This document shows, one piece after another, positions 38,192 to 45,518 of a stretch of 64,000 bases of DNA. Position numbers and translations under genes: made by a program. This DNA is from Granulicella mallensis (lineage in GTDB: Bacteria; Acidobacteriota; Terriglobia; Terriglobales; Acidobacteriaceae): assembly GCF_014203225.1 (NCBI RefSeq), contig NZ_JACHIO010000006.1, forward strand, positions 62,001 through 126,000, given 5' to 3'. Below the pieces are notes generated by a model. That model was given only the letters and a program-made list of their open reading frames with translations. It ran no database searches and was not told the origin of the DNA. Each line of letters opens with the position of its first letter. Position 1 is the stretch's first letter.

Positions 38192-38749
38192 TTACTTGCT
38201 GGCCTGGATCGCCGCGAGAACTTCGTCGCTGTGTCCCTGGATGTCCTTCACTTCCCACTCCTTCACGATCTTGCCGCTGGGGGAGATGAGGAACGTATCG
38301 CGCATCGCGATCGACATCGGGCCGTCCTTGGTCTGGAAGGTCTTCACAGGTACGCCATAGGCGTCGACCACTTTGTGCGCGGGGTCGGCCAGCATCTTGA
38401 AGGTGAACGAGTCCTTCGTGCACCACACCCGGTGGCTGTCGACCGTGTCGAGCGAGACGCCCAGCACGACGGCGTGCAGCGCCTCGTACTTCGGCAAATC
38501 GCGCTGGAAGTTATGCGCTTCCAATGAGCAGCCGCTGGTCTGATCCTTCGGATAGAAGTACAGCACAACCCACTTGCCCTTGTAGTCCGCCAGCGAAACC
38601 GGCGAGGCATCCTGGGAAGGAAGGGTAAAGGAAGGGGCGGACGTACCAATCGCCACTGTGTCTTTTGCAAACGCGGTAGCCGTACCGAACGCCATCAGCG
38701 AGGCGAGCCCCATGGCAAGTCCCGTCACGATTCTTTTGGAACGAAGCAT
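38192..38749 (-). CDS. Exported peroxiredoxin, BCP/PrxQ type
   Basis: About 185 aa from ATG 38749, with AGGAGA 7 bp upstream. A signal peptide (GLAMGLASLMAFGTATAFA) precedes a BCP-type domain: SFTLPSQDASPVSLADYKGKW, split, then YFYPKDQTSGCSLEAHNF with the peroxidatic Cys, GVSLDTVDSHRVWC and FLISPSGKIV. Ser replaces the more common Pro/Thr next to the active Cys. A second Cys in RVWCTKD may be the resolving partner. It would reduce periplasmic hydroperoxides using thioredoxin-like donors. Confidence 0.93.
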   Translation of the reverse strand: MLRSKRIVTGLAMGLASLMAFGTATAFAKDTVAIGTSAPSFTLPSQDASPVSLADYKGKWVVLYFYPKDQTSGCSLEAHNFQRDLPKYEALHAVVLGVSLDTVDSHRVWCTKDSFTFKMLADPAHKVVDAYGVPVKTFQTKDGPMSIAMRDTFLISPSGKIVKEWEVKDIQGHSDEVLAAIQASK

Positions 38750-38842
38750 AATCAATCTCCTGAAGGGCGCGCCTCTTCACTCCGGATGCGCTGCCACCTT
38801 CAGTTTACTCGCCGGTCCCGAGGCCTCGCCTGCCTATCAATG

Positions 38843-39742
38843 TCATTCCTTTGTCATGGAGGACGTCTGCCCCGGACCTGAAGCACCGATGATCGCGATA
38901 CCTGCTGCGTCCGCTGCCGCCACCATGGCCTCGCGGTCGAAGAGCAGGGTCCGCCCCGCCTCAATGCACAGGCAGGTTGCCCCAGCCGCCTGCATGGCCT
39001 GGATGGTCGGCAACCCGACGACCGGGACATCGAAGCGCATATCCTGCTTCGGCTTGGCGACCTTTACGACCGTCAGACGGCGGTCCAGCGTGCTGGCCTC
39101 ATCTTCGAGCGTCCGGAAGAGCGCACCGGCACGTGCAATGGTCGCGTCCGTGCCCTCCATGGCCTCTACAGCGACGCAGGCCCCCGCGGCGATCACTACG
39201 GTCTGTCCCAGGTCAAAACCCGCGATACCGCGCGCTACGCGCAAGCCGTAGTCAATGTCACCGCGCTCCGTCTCATCGGGAGCACGTGAGGTAAGGACAC
39301 TCTCAACCGCGAGCATGGGCTCCAGGAACGCCGTCGACGACATCAGCGTGATGCCCTCATCCTCCAGCACCTTCGCCACCGCGCCGAGCAGCATGTCCGT
39401 ATTGCGCGTCCGCAGGTTCAGCAGCAGCTTCGCCAACCGCCAGTCGGGGCGGATGCTCGAAAAGATCTGCTTGTGCTTCACCTGGCCGGCCATCACAGCG
39501 CGCGACACGCCCTCGCGCTGAAACATCTCGATCAGCTTCGACAGTTCACCCAGAGAAAGCCAGTGCACACGCACGAACTCAGGCTCGCGCGCCGCGCGTT
39601 CGTTGATCTCGAGGTCGGTCTCTTCCTTGATGGCCGCGACAACGACGCGCAGGCCGTGGGCACGCGCGGCGTCGAGCAGCAGAAACGGGAAGCGTCCGTT
39701 GCCGGCGATGAGACCGAGGGTTTGGTCCTGTGCGGTACTCAT
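38843..39742 (-). CDS. lpxI: UDP-2,3-diacylglucosamine pyrophosphatase, LpxI type
   Basis: A 299-aa member of the LpxI (DUF1009) family, which hydrolyses UDP-2,3-diacylglucosamine to lipid X in lipid A synthesis. LGLIAGNGRFPFLLLDAARAHG opens the N-terminal domain; MAGQVKHKQIF and a C-terminal block GQTVVIAAGACVAVEAMEGTDATI and VGLPTIQAMQAAGATCLCIEAGRTL are characteristic. Its ATG overlaps the stop of the upstream XRE antitoxin (ATGA), so in this genome it is coupled to a toxin-antitoxin gene rather than directly to lpxA. Confidence 0.93.
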   Translation of the reverse strand: MSTAQDQTLGLIAGNGRFPFLLLDAARAHGLRVVVAAIKEETDLEINERAAREPEFVRVHWLSLGELSKLIEMFQREGVSRAVMAGQVKHKQIFSSIRPDWRLAKLLLNLRTRNTDMLLGAVAKVLEDEGITLMSSTAFLEPMLAVESVLTSRAPDETERGDIDYGLRVARGIAGFDLGQTVVIAAGACVAVEAMEGTDATIARAGALFRTLEDEASTLDRRLTVVKVAKPKQDMRFDVPVVGLPTIQAMQAAGATCLCIEAGRTLLFDREAMVAAADAAGIAIIGASGPGQTSSMTKE

Positions 39743-40038
39743 GCTGCTTTCAGTTCGAAATCCACGCGACGGCCAAGGGCCGTTGCCATGTTTATCAATG
39801 CGTCGATCGAAAATTTGTCGATCTTGCCCCGCAATAGATCATTGATCCATGACTGGGAGACGCCGCAGCGTTTCGCAGCCACTACCTGCGTCCAGCCATG
39901 CTCCCGGATAATGGTTCGAAGCTGCAGCATGAGTTTAGATCGTGCCTGAAGATTCGCCGCCTCTTGGGGAGAGAACCCCAATGCATCCCAGACGGATTCG
40001 AACTCTTCGATCACAAGAGGCTCTTCAACTACCTTCAC
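39739..40038 (-). CDS. XRE-family antitoxin (second TA module)
   Basis: About 99 aa from a GTG at 40038 that overlaps the toxin-fragment stop (GTGA). The open frame continues upstream to 40188, but that part lies antisense to nothing family-like and overlaps the toxin in another frame. The helix-turn-helix is in LRTIIREHGWTQVVAAKRCGVSQSWINDLLRGK, followed by FSIDALINMATALGRRVDFELK, the pattern of antitoxins paired with Gp49-like (HigB-type) toxins. Coupled downstream to lpxI by a 4-bp overlap. Confidence 0.82.
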   Translation of the reverse strand: MKVVEEPLVIEEFESVWDALGFSPQEAANLQARSKLMLQLRTIIREHGWTQVVAAKRCGVSQSWINDLLRGKIDKFSIDALINMATALGRRVDFELKAA

Positions 40039-40250
40039 TCTCTCATTAGCTGTTCGAGTCGCGCGCGCGCCAACGCGAGATCTTTTTGGCTTGTCTGCTG
40101 CGTCTTTTTTTGAAAGGCGTGCAGCACGTACACCGCCTCGGCCAACTTCGCGAGGTAGATCACTCGATACGTTCCTGATTCGACCCATACTCGTATCTCC
40201 TCTACGCCTCTACCGATGGCAGGCATCGGTTTGGAGTCGCTAGACTGTGT
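40035..40250 (-). pseudogene. N-terminally truncated Gp49/HigB-like toxin
   Basis: The sequence KPMPAIGRGVEEIRVWVESGTYRVIYLAK followed by VYVLHAFQKKTQQTSQKDLALARARL, broken only by AEA, is the C-terminal two-thirds of a Gp49-like RelE-superfamily toxin. The N-terminal 35-45 residues that normally precede it are absent: in the same frame, nine codons upstream, lies the TAA that ends the previous antitoxin. The first ATG is at 40226 and would give 63 aa. It may be inactive or a minimal toxin; loss of the N-terminal helices favours inactive. Confidence 0.7.
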
Positions 40251-40628
40251 TTACGCGACCCAATCAAGCCCATTCTTCTCGACCAGCGTCAGTAGCTTGA
40301 GAGATGCCCCTCTGGGTTTTTTCTCCCCACGCTCCCATTGCGAAATCAAGTTTGTCGACAGTCCGAGGTGATGCGCAAATACAGCCTGACTCGTATCTTC
40401 ACGCTTCCGCAGCTTTTCAATCTCCTTCGGGGCAAACGGTTTGATCGGCGTAAGGCACGATATATCGAACTCGCGCATCGTCTTCTTCGACATCACGCCA
40501 GCCTTATGGAAGTCCTCTGCTGTCTGATGAACGGCAGCTGAAACCTTCGAACGATAGGTTTTATCGGCCGGAGCAGATCTCTTCGAGAGCGCCGGCTTCG
40601 AGGAGACGCCTGACTTCTTCTTCATCAT
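40251..40628 (-). CDS. HTH antitoxin, NadS/YiaG-like (first TA module)
   Basis: About 125 aa from ATG 40628, which has AAGGAG 9 bp upstream within the toxin's 3' end; the open frame reaches 40718. The N-terminal 35 residues are Lys/Ser-rich. The core TMREFDISCLTPIKPFAPKEIEKLRKREDTSQAVFAHHLG is split by the start of the helix-turn-helix, which continues LSTNLISQWERGEKKPRGASLKLL, a common antitoxin pattern. It overlaps the toxin gene by about 68 bp, toxin first, the order usual for this class. Confidence 0.85.
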   Translation of the reverse strand: MMKKKSGVSSKPALSKRSAPADKTYRSKVSAAVHQTAEDFHKAGVMSKKTMREFDISCLTPIKPFAPKEIEKLRKREDTSQAVFAHHLGLSTNLISQWERGEKKPRGASLKLLTLVEKNGLDWVA

Positions 40629-40935
40629 ATTGAAAGATCTCCTTTGCAAGTTTGCGAAACTGAACGAGTTCACTTCGGTCGATGTTGTCTCGCTCGTTTT
40701 TTGCGAAACCATACGCAAACGTCAGACGCTTCTCTCTACGAAGCAAAACGATCGTTCTGAACCCGCCAGATTTCCCTTGCCCCGGACGGCGCAAGCGCTG
40801 CTTAAAAACGCCGCCGCCCAAATCCGCGTCAATTGAGCCCAGAGACATATCATTCGCCACTTCACAAAGATCAGCATCTGCGATGCGGTTCTTCCGACAA
40901 AACTGCGCGAAGGTGCGACTCTTGAAGACGCGCAT
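40561..40935 (-). CDS. RelE/HigB-like toxin (first TA module)
   Basis: 124 aa with the pattern FKSRTFAQFCRKNRIADADLCE, then IDADLGGGVFKQRLRRPGQGKSGG, FRTIVLLRREKRLTFAYGFAKNERDNI, which marks a RelE-superfamily toxin subgroup always followed by a helix-turn-helix antitoxin. Such toxins generally cleave mRNA at the ribosome. The gene begins 32 bp after lpxA on the same strand, behind a symmetric site that could be its own promoter/operator. Confidence 0.87.
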   Translation of the reverse strand: MRVFKSRTFAQFCRKNRIADADLCEVANDMSLGSIDADLGGGVFKQRLRRPGQGKSGGFRTIVLLRREKRLTFAYGFAKNERDNIDRSELVQFRKLAKEIFQYDEEEVRRLLEAGALEEICSGR

Positions 40936-40942
40936 GATGGGA

Positions 40943-40963
40943 CTATAGCACGGAGTGTTATAG
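40943..40963 (-). promoter_or_regulatory. Inverted repeat before the toxin genes
   Basis: CTATAGCAC and GTGTTATAG are 9-bp arms with one mismatch around GGA, between the lpxA stop and the toxin start. On the minus strand it contains TATAAC, a possible -10 element. An autoregulatory operator for the TA genes is the natural reading but is unproven. Confidence 0.5.
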
Positions 40964-40967
40964 CTAG

Positions 40968-41753
40968 CTACTTAATCACGCCGCGCTCGCTCGACGCCAC
41001 AAACTCCGCCAGATACTTCACATGCTCGCCGCCCGCACCCTGCGCGAGCATGTCGTTGATGCTTTCGAGAGCCTGGGTTGTGTTGAGTTTGCCGCTGGTG
41101 AGCAGACGCATCGCCGTGGAGAGTTCGCGAAGCTGTTCCGGCGTAAAGCCACGCCGCTGCAAACCCACCTTGTTCAGGCCATAGGCATGATTGTTGCGCT
41201 CGATCGACGTCAGCGAGTACGGCAGGACATCCTGCGTGATCGTCGTTCCGCCGCCGATATACGCGTATTTGCCGATGCGGCAGAACTGGTGCACCGGTGC
41301 CATCGCGCTCAAGGTAACGTAGTCTTCGACCGTGACATGACCCGCCAGGGTTGCGCCATTGGGCAGGATGCAGCCGTTGCCGATCGACGAATCGTGCCCG
41401 ATATGCACGTACGCCATGATCAGGCAGCCCGAGCCGATACGCGTTACGCCGCCGCCGCCGTTCGTGCCGCGCGAGATCGTCACGTACTCGCGAATCGTGT
41501 TGCCGTCGCCGATCTCCACGCGCGTTGGCTCACCCGCATACTTCAGGTCCTGCGGTGCAACACCCACGCAGGCGAAGGAGAAGATGCGATTGCCCTTGCC
41601 CAGCGTCGTGTGGCCGTCCAGCACGACGTGCGAGACAAGCTCACAGTCCTCGCCCAGCACGACGTTTGGCCCCACCGTGCAGTACGGCCCCACATGACAG
41701 CTCGCCGGGATGACGGCGCCTTCGGCAACGATCGCACTGGGATGAATGCTCAA
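40968..41753 (-). CDS. lpxA: Acyl-ACP--UDP-N-acetylglucosamine O-acyltransferase
   Basis: 261 aa, family length; first acylation step of lipid A. The left-handed beta-helix hexapeptide repeats run from residue 5 (HPSAIVAEGAVIPASCHVGPYC) to about 190, with the catalytic His in SHVVLDGHTTLGKG, IREYVTISRGT, and AYVHIGHDSSIGNGC. The C-terminal helices (LRELSTAMRLLTSG) end in a short tail. The start codon overlaps the fabZ stop by 4 bp, so the two are coupled. Confidence 0.97.
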   Translation of the reverse strand: MSIHPSAIVAEGAVIPASCHVGPYCTVGPNVVLGEDCELVSHVVLDGHTTLGKGNRIFSFACVGVAPQDLKYAGEPTRVEIGDGNTIREYVTISRGTNGGGGVTRIGSGCLIMAYVHIGHDSSIGNGCILPNGATLAGHVTVEDYVTLSAMAPVHQFCRIGKYAYIGGGTTITQDVLPYSLTSIERNNHAYGLNKVGLQRRGFTPEQLRELSTAMRLLTSGKLNTTQALESINDMLAQGAGGEHVKYLAEFVASSERGVIK

Positions 41754-42313
41754 GCGTTCGTTCCCTCGGACTTCTCCGCAGCCTTCGGTTTGCGCATACG
41801 CGGCACGAGCTGACAGGTAATCGTCGCGTCCGCGACAACTTTGCCATCGACGGTACAGACGCCCTGCATCTTCACCGCACGCGAGCGCCAGTTCAACACC
41901 TTGACCTCGATGCGAAGCTGATCGCCCGGCAGTACGGGGCGGCGGAAGTGCGCCTCTTCGATGCCGGTGAACACCATCAACTTGTCTCCGCGGTCGGGAA
42001 TCTCGGTCAACAGCAGCGTGCCGCCAGCCTGCGCCATCGCTTCGATGGTCAACACACCAGGCATGATGGGATAGTCAGGAAAGTGGCCGACAAAGTGCGG
42101 CTCGTTCACCGTCACGTTCTTGATCGCAACGACGCGGGTTCTGCGCTCTATCTCGATCACGCGATCGATCAACAGAAACGGATAACGGTGCGGCAGGAGG
42201 GACATGATTTCGACGATGTCCATGGTCGTCTTTTCGGCTGCTGCGGGTACTGCGGTCTCGACCGTAGTCGACGTAGGGGAATCACTCATAGCGTCGCTCA
42301 GAATATCATTCAT
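41750..42313 (-). CDS. fabZ: 3-hydroxyacyl-[ACP] dehydratase
   Basis: About 187 aa from ATG 42313; the N-terminal 30 residues before MDIVEIMSLLPHRYPFLLIDRV are a Ser/Thr/Ala-rich extension, and an ATG at 42289 is an alternative. The hot-dog fold motifs are present: VNEPHFVGHFPDYPIMPGVL with the catalytic His and IEAMAQAGG with the Glu. FabZ supplies enoyl-ACP for elongation and competes for hydroxyacyl-ACP with LpxA, encoded immediately downstream in the same operon. lpxD is not present upstream. Confidence 0.96.
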   Translation of the reverse strand: MNDILSDAMSDSPTSTTVETAVPAAAEKTTMDIVEIMSLLPHRYPFLLIDRVIEIERRTRVVAIKNVTVNEPHFVGHFPDYPIMPGVLTIEAMAQAGGTLLLTEIPDRGDKLMVFTGIEEAHFRRPVLPGDQLRIEVKVLNWRSRAVKMQGVCTVDGKVVADATITCQLVPRMRKPKAAEKSEGTNA

Positions 42314-42402
42314 TCCTATGCCTTCACCTCTCGGAAGCTGCCATTTCAAGGCATTTAGCATGGAGGTGACGCTGGATCCCTGACTGCACAGCCATTTAAC
42401 GC

Positions 42403-43245
42403 TTATTTCGCCTTCTTCTCCAAAGGCCTGTCCGGATCGAACAAATCCGCCGAGAGTTTGCTGTTGTAGACCACCTTGGTCAGAAAGCGCTGTGTCACCA
42501 TGTCGCCGTTGTGCAGGCGTGTGATGATCAACGGCGTCATAATGCCCTGCACCGGTTGGTAGCCGTCATACTGCTCCTCATCGACGTCGTGGTCTCTGTA
42601 AGTCGCGTTGCGCCACTCGAAGGTGCGGCTCAGTGGCAGGTGCGTGGATTCGTCCATGTCTATCGTCACCGCATCGTTGCTGGCTGTCAGCACACTCACC
42701 TTATCAGCGAGCCGCCGACCCACCATGCTCGTTCCTTCATACGTGACCAATACGTCAGGTTGATGCAGCCAGTCCTTCACGACCACCTCGAGCTTGTGCC
42801 TGCGCCGCCGCTGGAAGTCTTCGACATCGTCCTTCGGCAGCTCTTTCTTGCCGCGAAAAGTGATCTCGTACCCGTTGTCCAGCGTCCACACCTCGGCGAT
42901 ATCGCGCTTGGAGGTCGGAATGAAGACACCCATCTTCGACACGATCACCACACGATCTCCAAACGGCTGCGCGCGTGTGTACTCTTCGAACTCCGAGACG
43001 TACGGGTTCGCCTGGCCCTTGTAGAACGTCGCGCCCTTGCCATAGGTGATCCAGTCCACGCGATTGAGCCAGGCATCGCCCCCCAGTGCCGTGACCATCT
43101 GATCGAGCAACTTGCGGCCTCGGTTCTCTCCCTGCGCCTCAGGTGCGGACTGTGCGCTGGGAATCGCCGAAGCCTGGGCATAGGCCTGCACGGGCAGGCT
43201 TCCGAGCATCAGCAGAGCGATTGCGATCCATCCAGGATTTTTCAT
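42403..43245 (-). CDS. Exported LolA-like hypothetical protein
   Basis: 280 aa with a signal peptide (IAIALLMLGSLPVQAYAQA). After a GRKLLDQMVTALGGDAWLNRVDWITYGKG segment, the chain is mostly beta strands: FEEYTRAQPFGDRVVIVSK, VWTLDNGYEITFRGKK, VSVLTASNDAVTIDMDESTHLPLSRTFEW, resembling outer-membrane lipoprotein-sorting (LolA/LolB-like) folds. It ends RPLEKKAK. Position after the lipid A genes fits an envelope role, but the ligand is unknown. Confidence 0.7.
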   Translation of the reverse strand: MKNPGWIAIALLMLGSLPVQAYAQASAIPSAQSAPEAQGENRGRKLLDQMVTALGGDAWLNRVDWITYGKGATFYKGQANPYVSEFEEYTRAQPFGDRVVIVSKMGVFIPTSKRDIAEVWTLDNGYEITFRGKKELPKDDVEDFQRRRRHKLEVVVKDWLHQPDVLVTYEGTSMVGRRLADKVSVLTASNDAVTIDMDESTHLPLSRTFEWRNATYRDHDVDEEQYDGYQPVQGIMTPLIITRLHNGDMVTQRFLTKVVYNSKLSADLFDPDRPLEKKAK

Positions 43246-43254
43246 AGGGCTAAC

Positions 43255-44067
43255 CTACCCAACCAATACAGCACCACCGTTGACATTGAACACCTCTCCC
43301 GACACGAACCCGGCCCACGGCGTACACAGAAACAGGATCGGCCCGGCAATCTCCTCTGGTTCCGCGGCGCGGCCGAGCGGAATGAATCCCAATGCTTTCT
43401 GGGATGCAATGGGATCGCTCAGGGTTCCCGCCGACATCTCCGTCCGCACCCAGCCGGGAGCCACGCAGTTGCACAGGATTCCCTGCGGCGCGAGTTCGCT
43501 CGAAAGGCTCTTGGTCAGCGAGAGCAGCGCGCCCTTGCTCGCGGCGTAGTCCGCATGAAAGGCCTCGCCGCGCTGCGCTGCTGTGCTCGCGACCAGGACG
43601 ATGTGCCCTCTCGCTGCGCCGGGCTGCGTGAGCGGCTGGGGAAGCATTTGGGCCACGCCCGCCTGCACCAATCCGAAGACGCTGTCGAGATTGATCCCCA
43701 GCGTCCCTCGCCACTGCGCCAGGCTCATCGTCGCAATCGGCTGATCGTGCGGAGGCCAGATGCCGTGGTTCACGATGAGGCAGTCCAGCCGCCCGAACAG
43801 GCCGCTGGCTGCGGCGATCAACGCCTGGCCATCCTCGACGGTGGCAAGCTCCTGCCGCACGGCACGGCATACGGTTTCGCCGCCGCACTCGGCCACCAAC
43901 TCGGCGGCCTGCTTCTCTGCCGAACGATAGCTGAACACCACCCGCGCTCCGGCCTGCCGCAGCAGCCGCACGGTCGCCGCTCCAATGCCGCGCGACCCGC
44001 CTGTTACCAACGCCACTTTCCCTTCAAGAGAAAGCGCGACACCTTTGATTTCCTGTGAGAAACTCAT
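43255..44067 (-). CDS. SDR family NAD(P)-dependent oxidoreductase
   Basis: About 270 aa from ATG 44067; the frame extends to a TTG at 44088. Classical short-chain dehydrogenase: VALVTGGSRGIGAATVRLLRQAG at the cofactor site, VNHGIW in place of NNAG, catalytic Ser in VASTAAQ, and YAASKGAL with the Tyr-x3-Lys pair, then CVAPGWVRTEM. The FabG-like order and the C-terminal FVSGEVFNVNGGAVLV suggest a 3-oxoacyl or sugar reductase; the substrate is not determined. Nine bp separate its stop from the LolA-like gene start. Confidence 0.92.
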   Translation of the reverse strand: MSFSQEIKGVALSLEGKVALVTGGSRGIGAATVRLLRQAGARVVFSYRSAEKQAAELVAECGGETVCRAVRQELATVEDGQALIAAASGLFGRLDCLIVNHGIWPPHDQPIATMSLAQWRGTLGINLDSVFGLVQAGVAQMLPQPLTQPGAARGHIVLVASTAAQRGEAFHADYAASKGALLSLTKSLSSELAPQGILCNCVAPGWVRTEMSAGTLSDPIASQKALGFIPLGRAAEPEEIAGPILFLCTPWAGFVSGEVFNVNGGAVLVG

Positions 44068-44137
44068 CTGGCAGTTGTAGCAGGACAAGCCTGCGTCTTC
44101 AAAAAGCGTCAGAACTTCAATTCACAGGAGCTCGCCG

Positions 44138-44539
44138 ATGAAGTACATCGTTCTCGTCTCACGCCTTCTGCTCGGCCTCGTCTTTGTCGTCTTCGGTGCC
44201 AACAGCGTTCTGCATTTCATGGGTGGTTCCTCCATGCCTCCGGGGGATGCCGGGGTCTGGACAGGCCTGATGATGGCCCACCACTACATGAACTTTGTGG
44301 GAGTCCTCATGATCGTCGGAGGCCTGCTCCTGCTGGTCGGACGCTTTGTCCCGCTGGGCCTGACGATCCTGGCGCCCATTCTCGTCAACATCCTGCTCTT
44401 TCACTTTCTCTTTATGAGGCAGGGGGTCTCCATAGCTCTGGTCTGCACGTTCCTGGAACTCATCCTGCTCGTCGCGTACCACCGCAGCTTCCACTCGCTG
44501 TTTGCGCCAAATCCTGAGATCGACACGAACAAGCTGTAA
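44138..44539 (+). CDS. DoxX-like integral membrane protein
   Basis: 133 aa with four predicted transmembrane helices (LVSRLLLGLVFVVFGANSVL; MNFVGVLMIVGGLLLLVG; PLGLTILAPILVNILLF; VSIALVCTFLELILLV) and an MKYIVLVSRLLLG start typical of small DoxX proteins. AGGAG lies 9 bp before the ATG. The family is linked to redox or quinone functions in some species, but its role is generally unknown. Single gene, divergent from the SDR. Confidence 0.82.
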   Translation: MKYIVLVSRLLLGLVFVVFGANSVLHFMGGSSMPPGDAGVWTGLMMAHHYMNFVGVLMIVGGLLLLVGRFVPLGLTILAPILVNILLFHFLFMRQGVSIALVCTFLELILLVAYHRSFHSLFAPNPEIDTNKL

Positions 44540-44632
44540 GGCTCGGAACTAACGATGCTAACCGCTGTCGGATCTACCGTGGCCCCTTCGACAGATCTCC
44601 AGGCGGGGTCATCCGAACTGATCTTCGAGCTA

Positions 44633-44996
44633 GAGATTGAGCCGTGCAAGTAGCTTTCTGAGTCAAGATCCGGAAGGGCCCGGCTTCAGCCGGGCCGTGA
44701 GAGTTGGGAACCCGTTTCTTTCCGCTCTGCCGAAGGCTGGAGTGGAGGCGCAGCCGGAGCGACTGAATTGCTTTCCTCAATGTCGCCAAGGATGTCCAAG
44801 GCTCACCAAGGATGTACCCCTTGCTGGAGCGGTTTGTTTCGCCACGACCAAAGAAGGCAATTCAGTCGCTCCGGCTGCGCCTCCGCTCCAGCCTTCGGCA
44901 GAGAAGTGCGGCCTTTGGCCGGCTACTTACGGCATGGCTGAAGCCATGCCCTTCCGATCCCTACCTAAACAAACTGTCTGCACGGTTCGACTTCAC
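44633..44996. repeat. Long composite palindromic repeat, family B copy 2
   Basis: Shares with 1527-1896 the order GATTGAGCCGTGCAA, CCGGAAGGGCCCGGCTTCAG, GGAGCGACTGAATTGC, GTTTGTTTCGCCACGAC, GGCAATTCAG, GGCTGAAGCCATGCCCTTCC and CACGGTTCGACTTCAC. Its right end supplies the last codons and stop of the neighbouring MmcQ/YjbR gene. About 365 bp; it fills the gap after the DoxX-like gene. Confidence 0.82.
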
Positions 44997-45467
44997 TTCA
45001 AAATAGTTTGATCTCTGGCCTTGCGCGTGCGTGATTTCTTGGGCTTGTCCGCCAGCAGTTTTCTCCGCTCGGCGATCAGCTTCTCCTGCTGTTTCGCCGG
45101 TAGCGCCATCACCTCGCGCGTGCGCTTTGGCAGTTTGGCGAAGGTAATGGCATGGGCCCCGCGCAGTTCGTCCTCCCACTCGGGGTTACGCAGGGCGCTC
45201 CACCGCTCTACCGCAAGCCAGTGAATGCGAGCCATGTAAGGGCGCGGGAAGAAGGCCCTCCCGCTCCAGCAGCTCGGCATAGCGTTCCGGCCCGGCGGAG
45301 TACATCGCCACACCTTTGGATAGACCCTCGCCAAGATCGATCAACGCGAACATCTTGCCGCCGATAGCCTTGTCTCCAACCCAGTAAACCAGGTTGTCGC
45401 CCCACTGCATCGTCTCGACGGCATGCGGCAGAGACAGCAGAAACTTGCGTGCGCGTTCGACATCCAT
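44993..45467 (-). pseudogene. MmcQ/YjbR family protein, frameshifted
   Basis: The first frame (from ATG 45467) reads MDVERARKFLLSLPHAVETMQWGDNLVYWVGDKAIGG, split, through YAELLEREGLLPAP, a typical YjbR N-terminal half. The second half, YMARIHWLAVERWSALRNPEWEDELRGAH, continues in the next frame down to 44993. Removing one base from the run GGG at 45240-45242 would join them as PAPYMARIH, matching the family. The rest is a Lys/Arg-rich tail. Either a recent mutation or a sequencing error. The family has a cyclic-diGMP-receptor-like fold sometimes called DNA-binding. Confidence 0.8.
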
Positions 45468-45518
45468 GCGCAGAGTATAGAACTGGAGGACCTGAGGCAT
45501 GTCATCCAGTTTCGGCTT

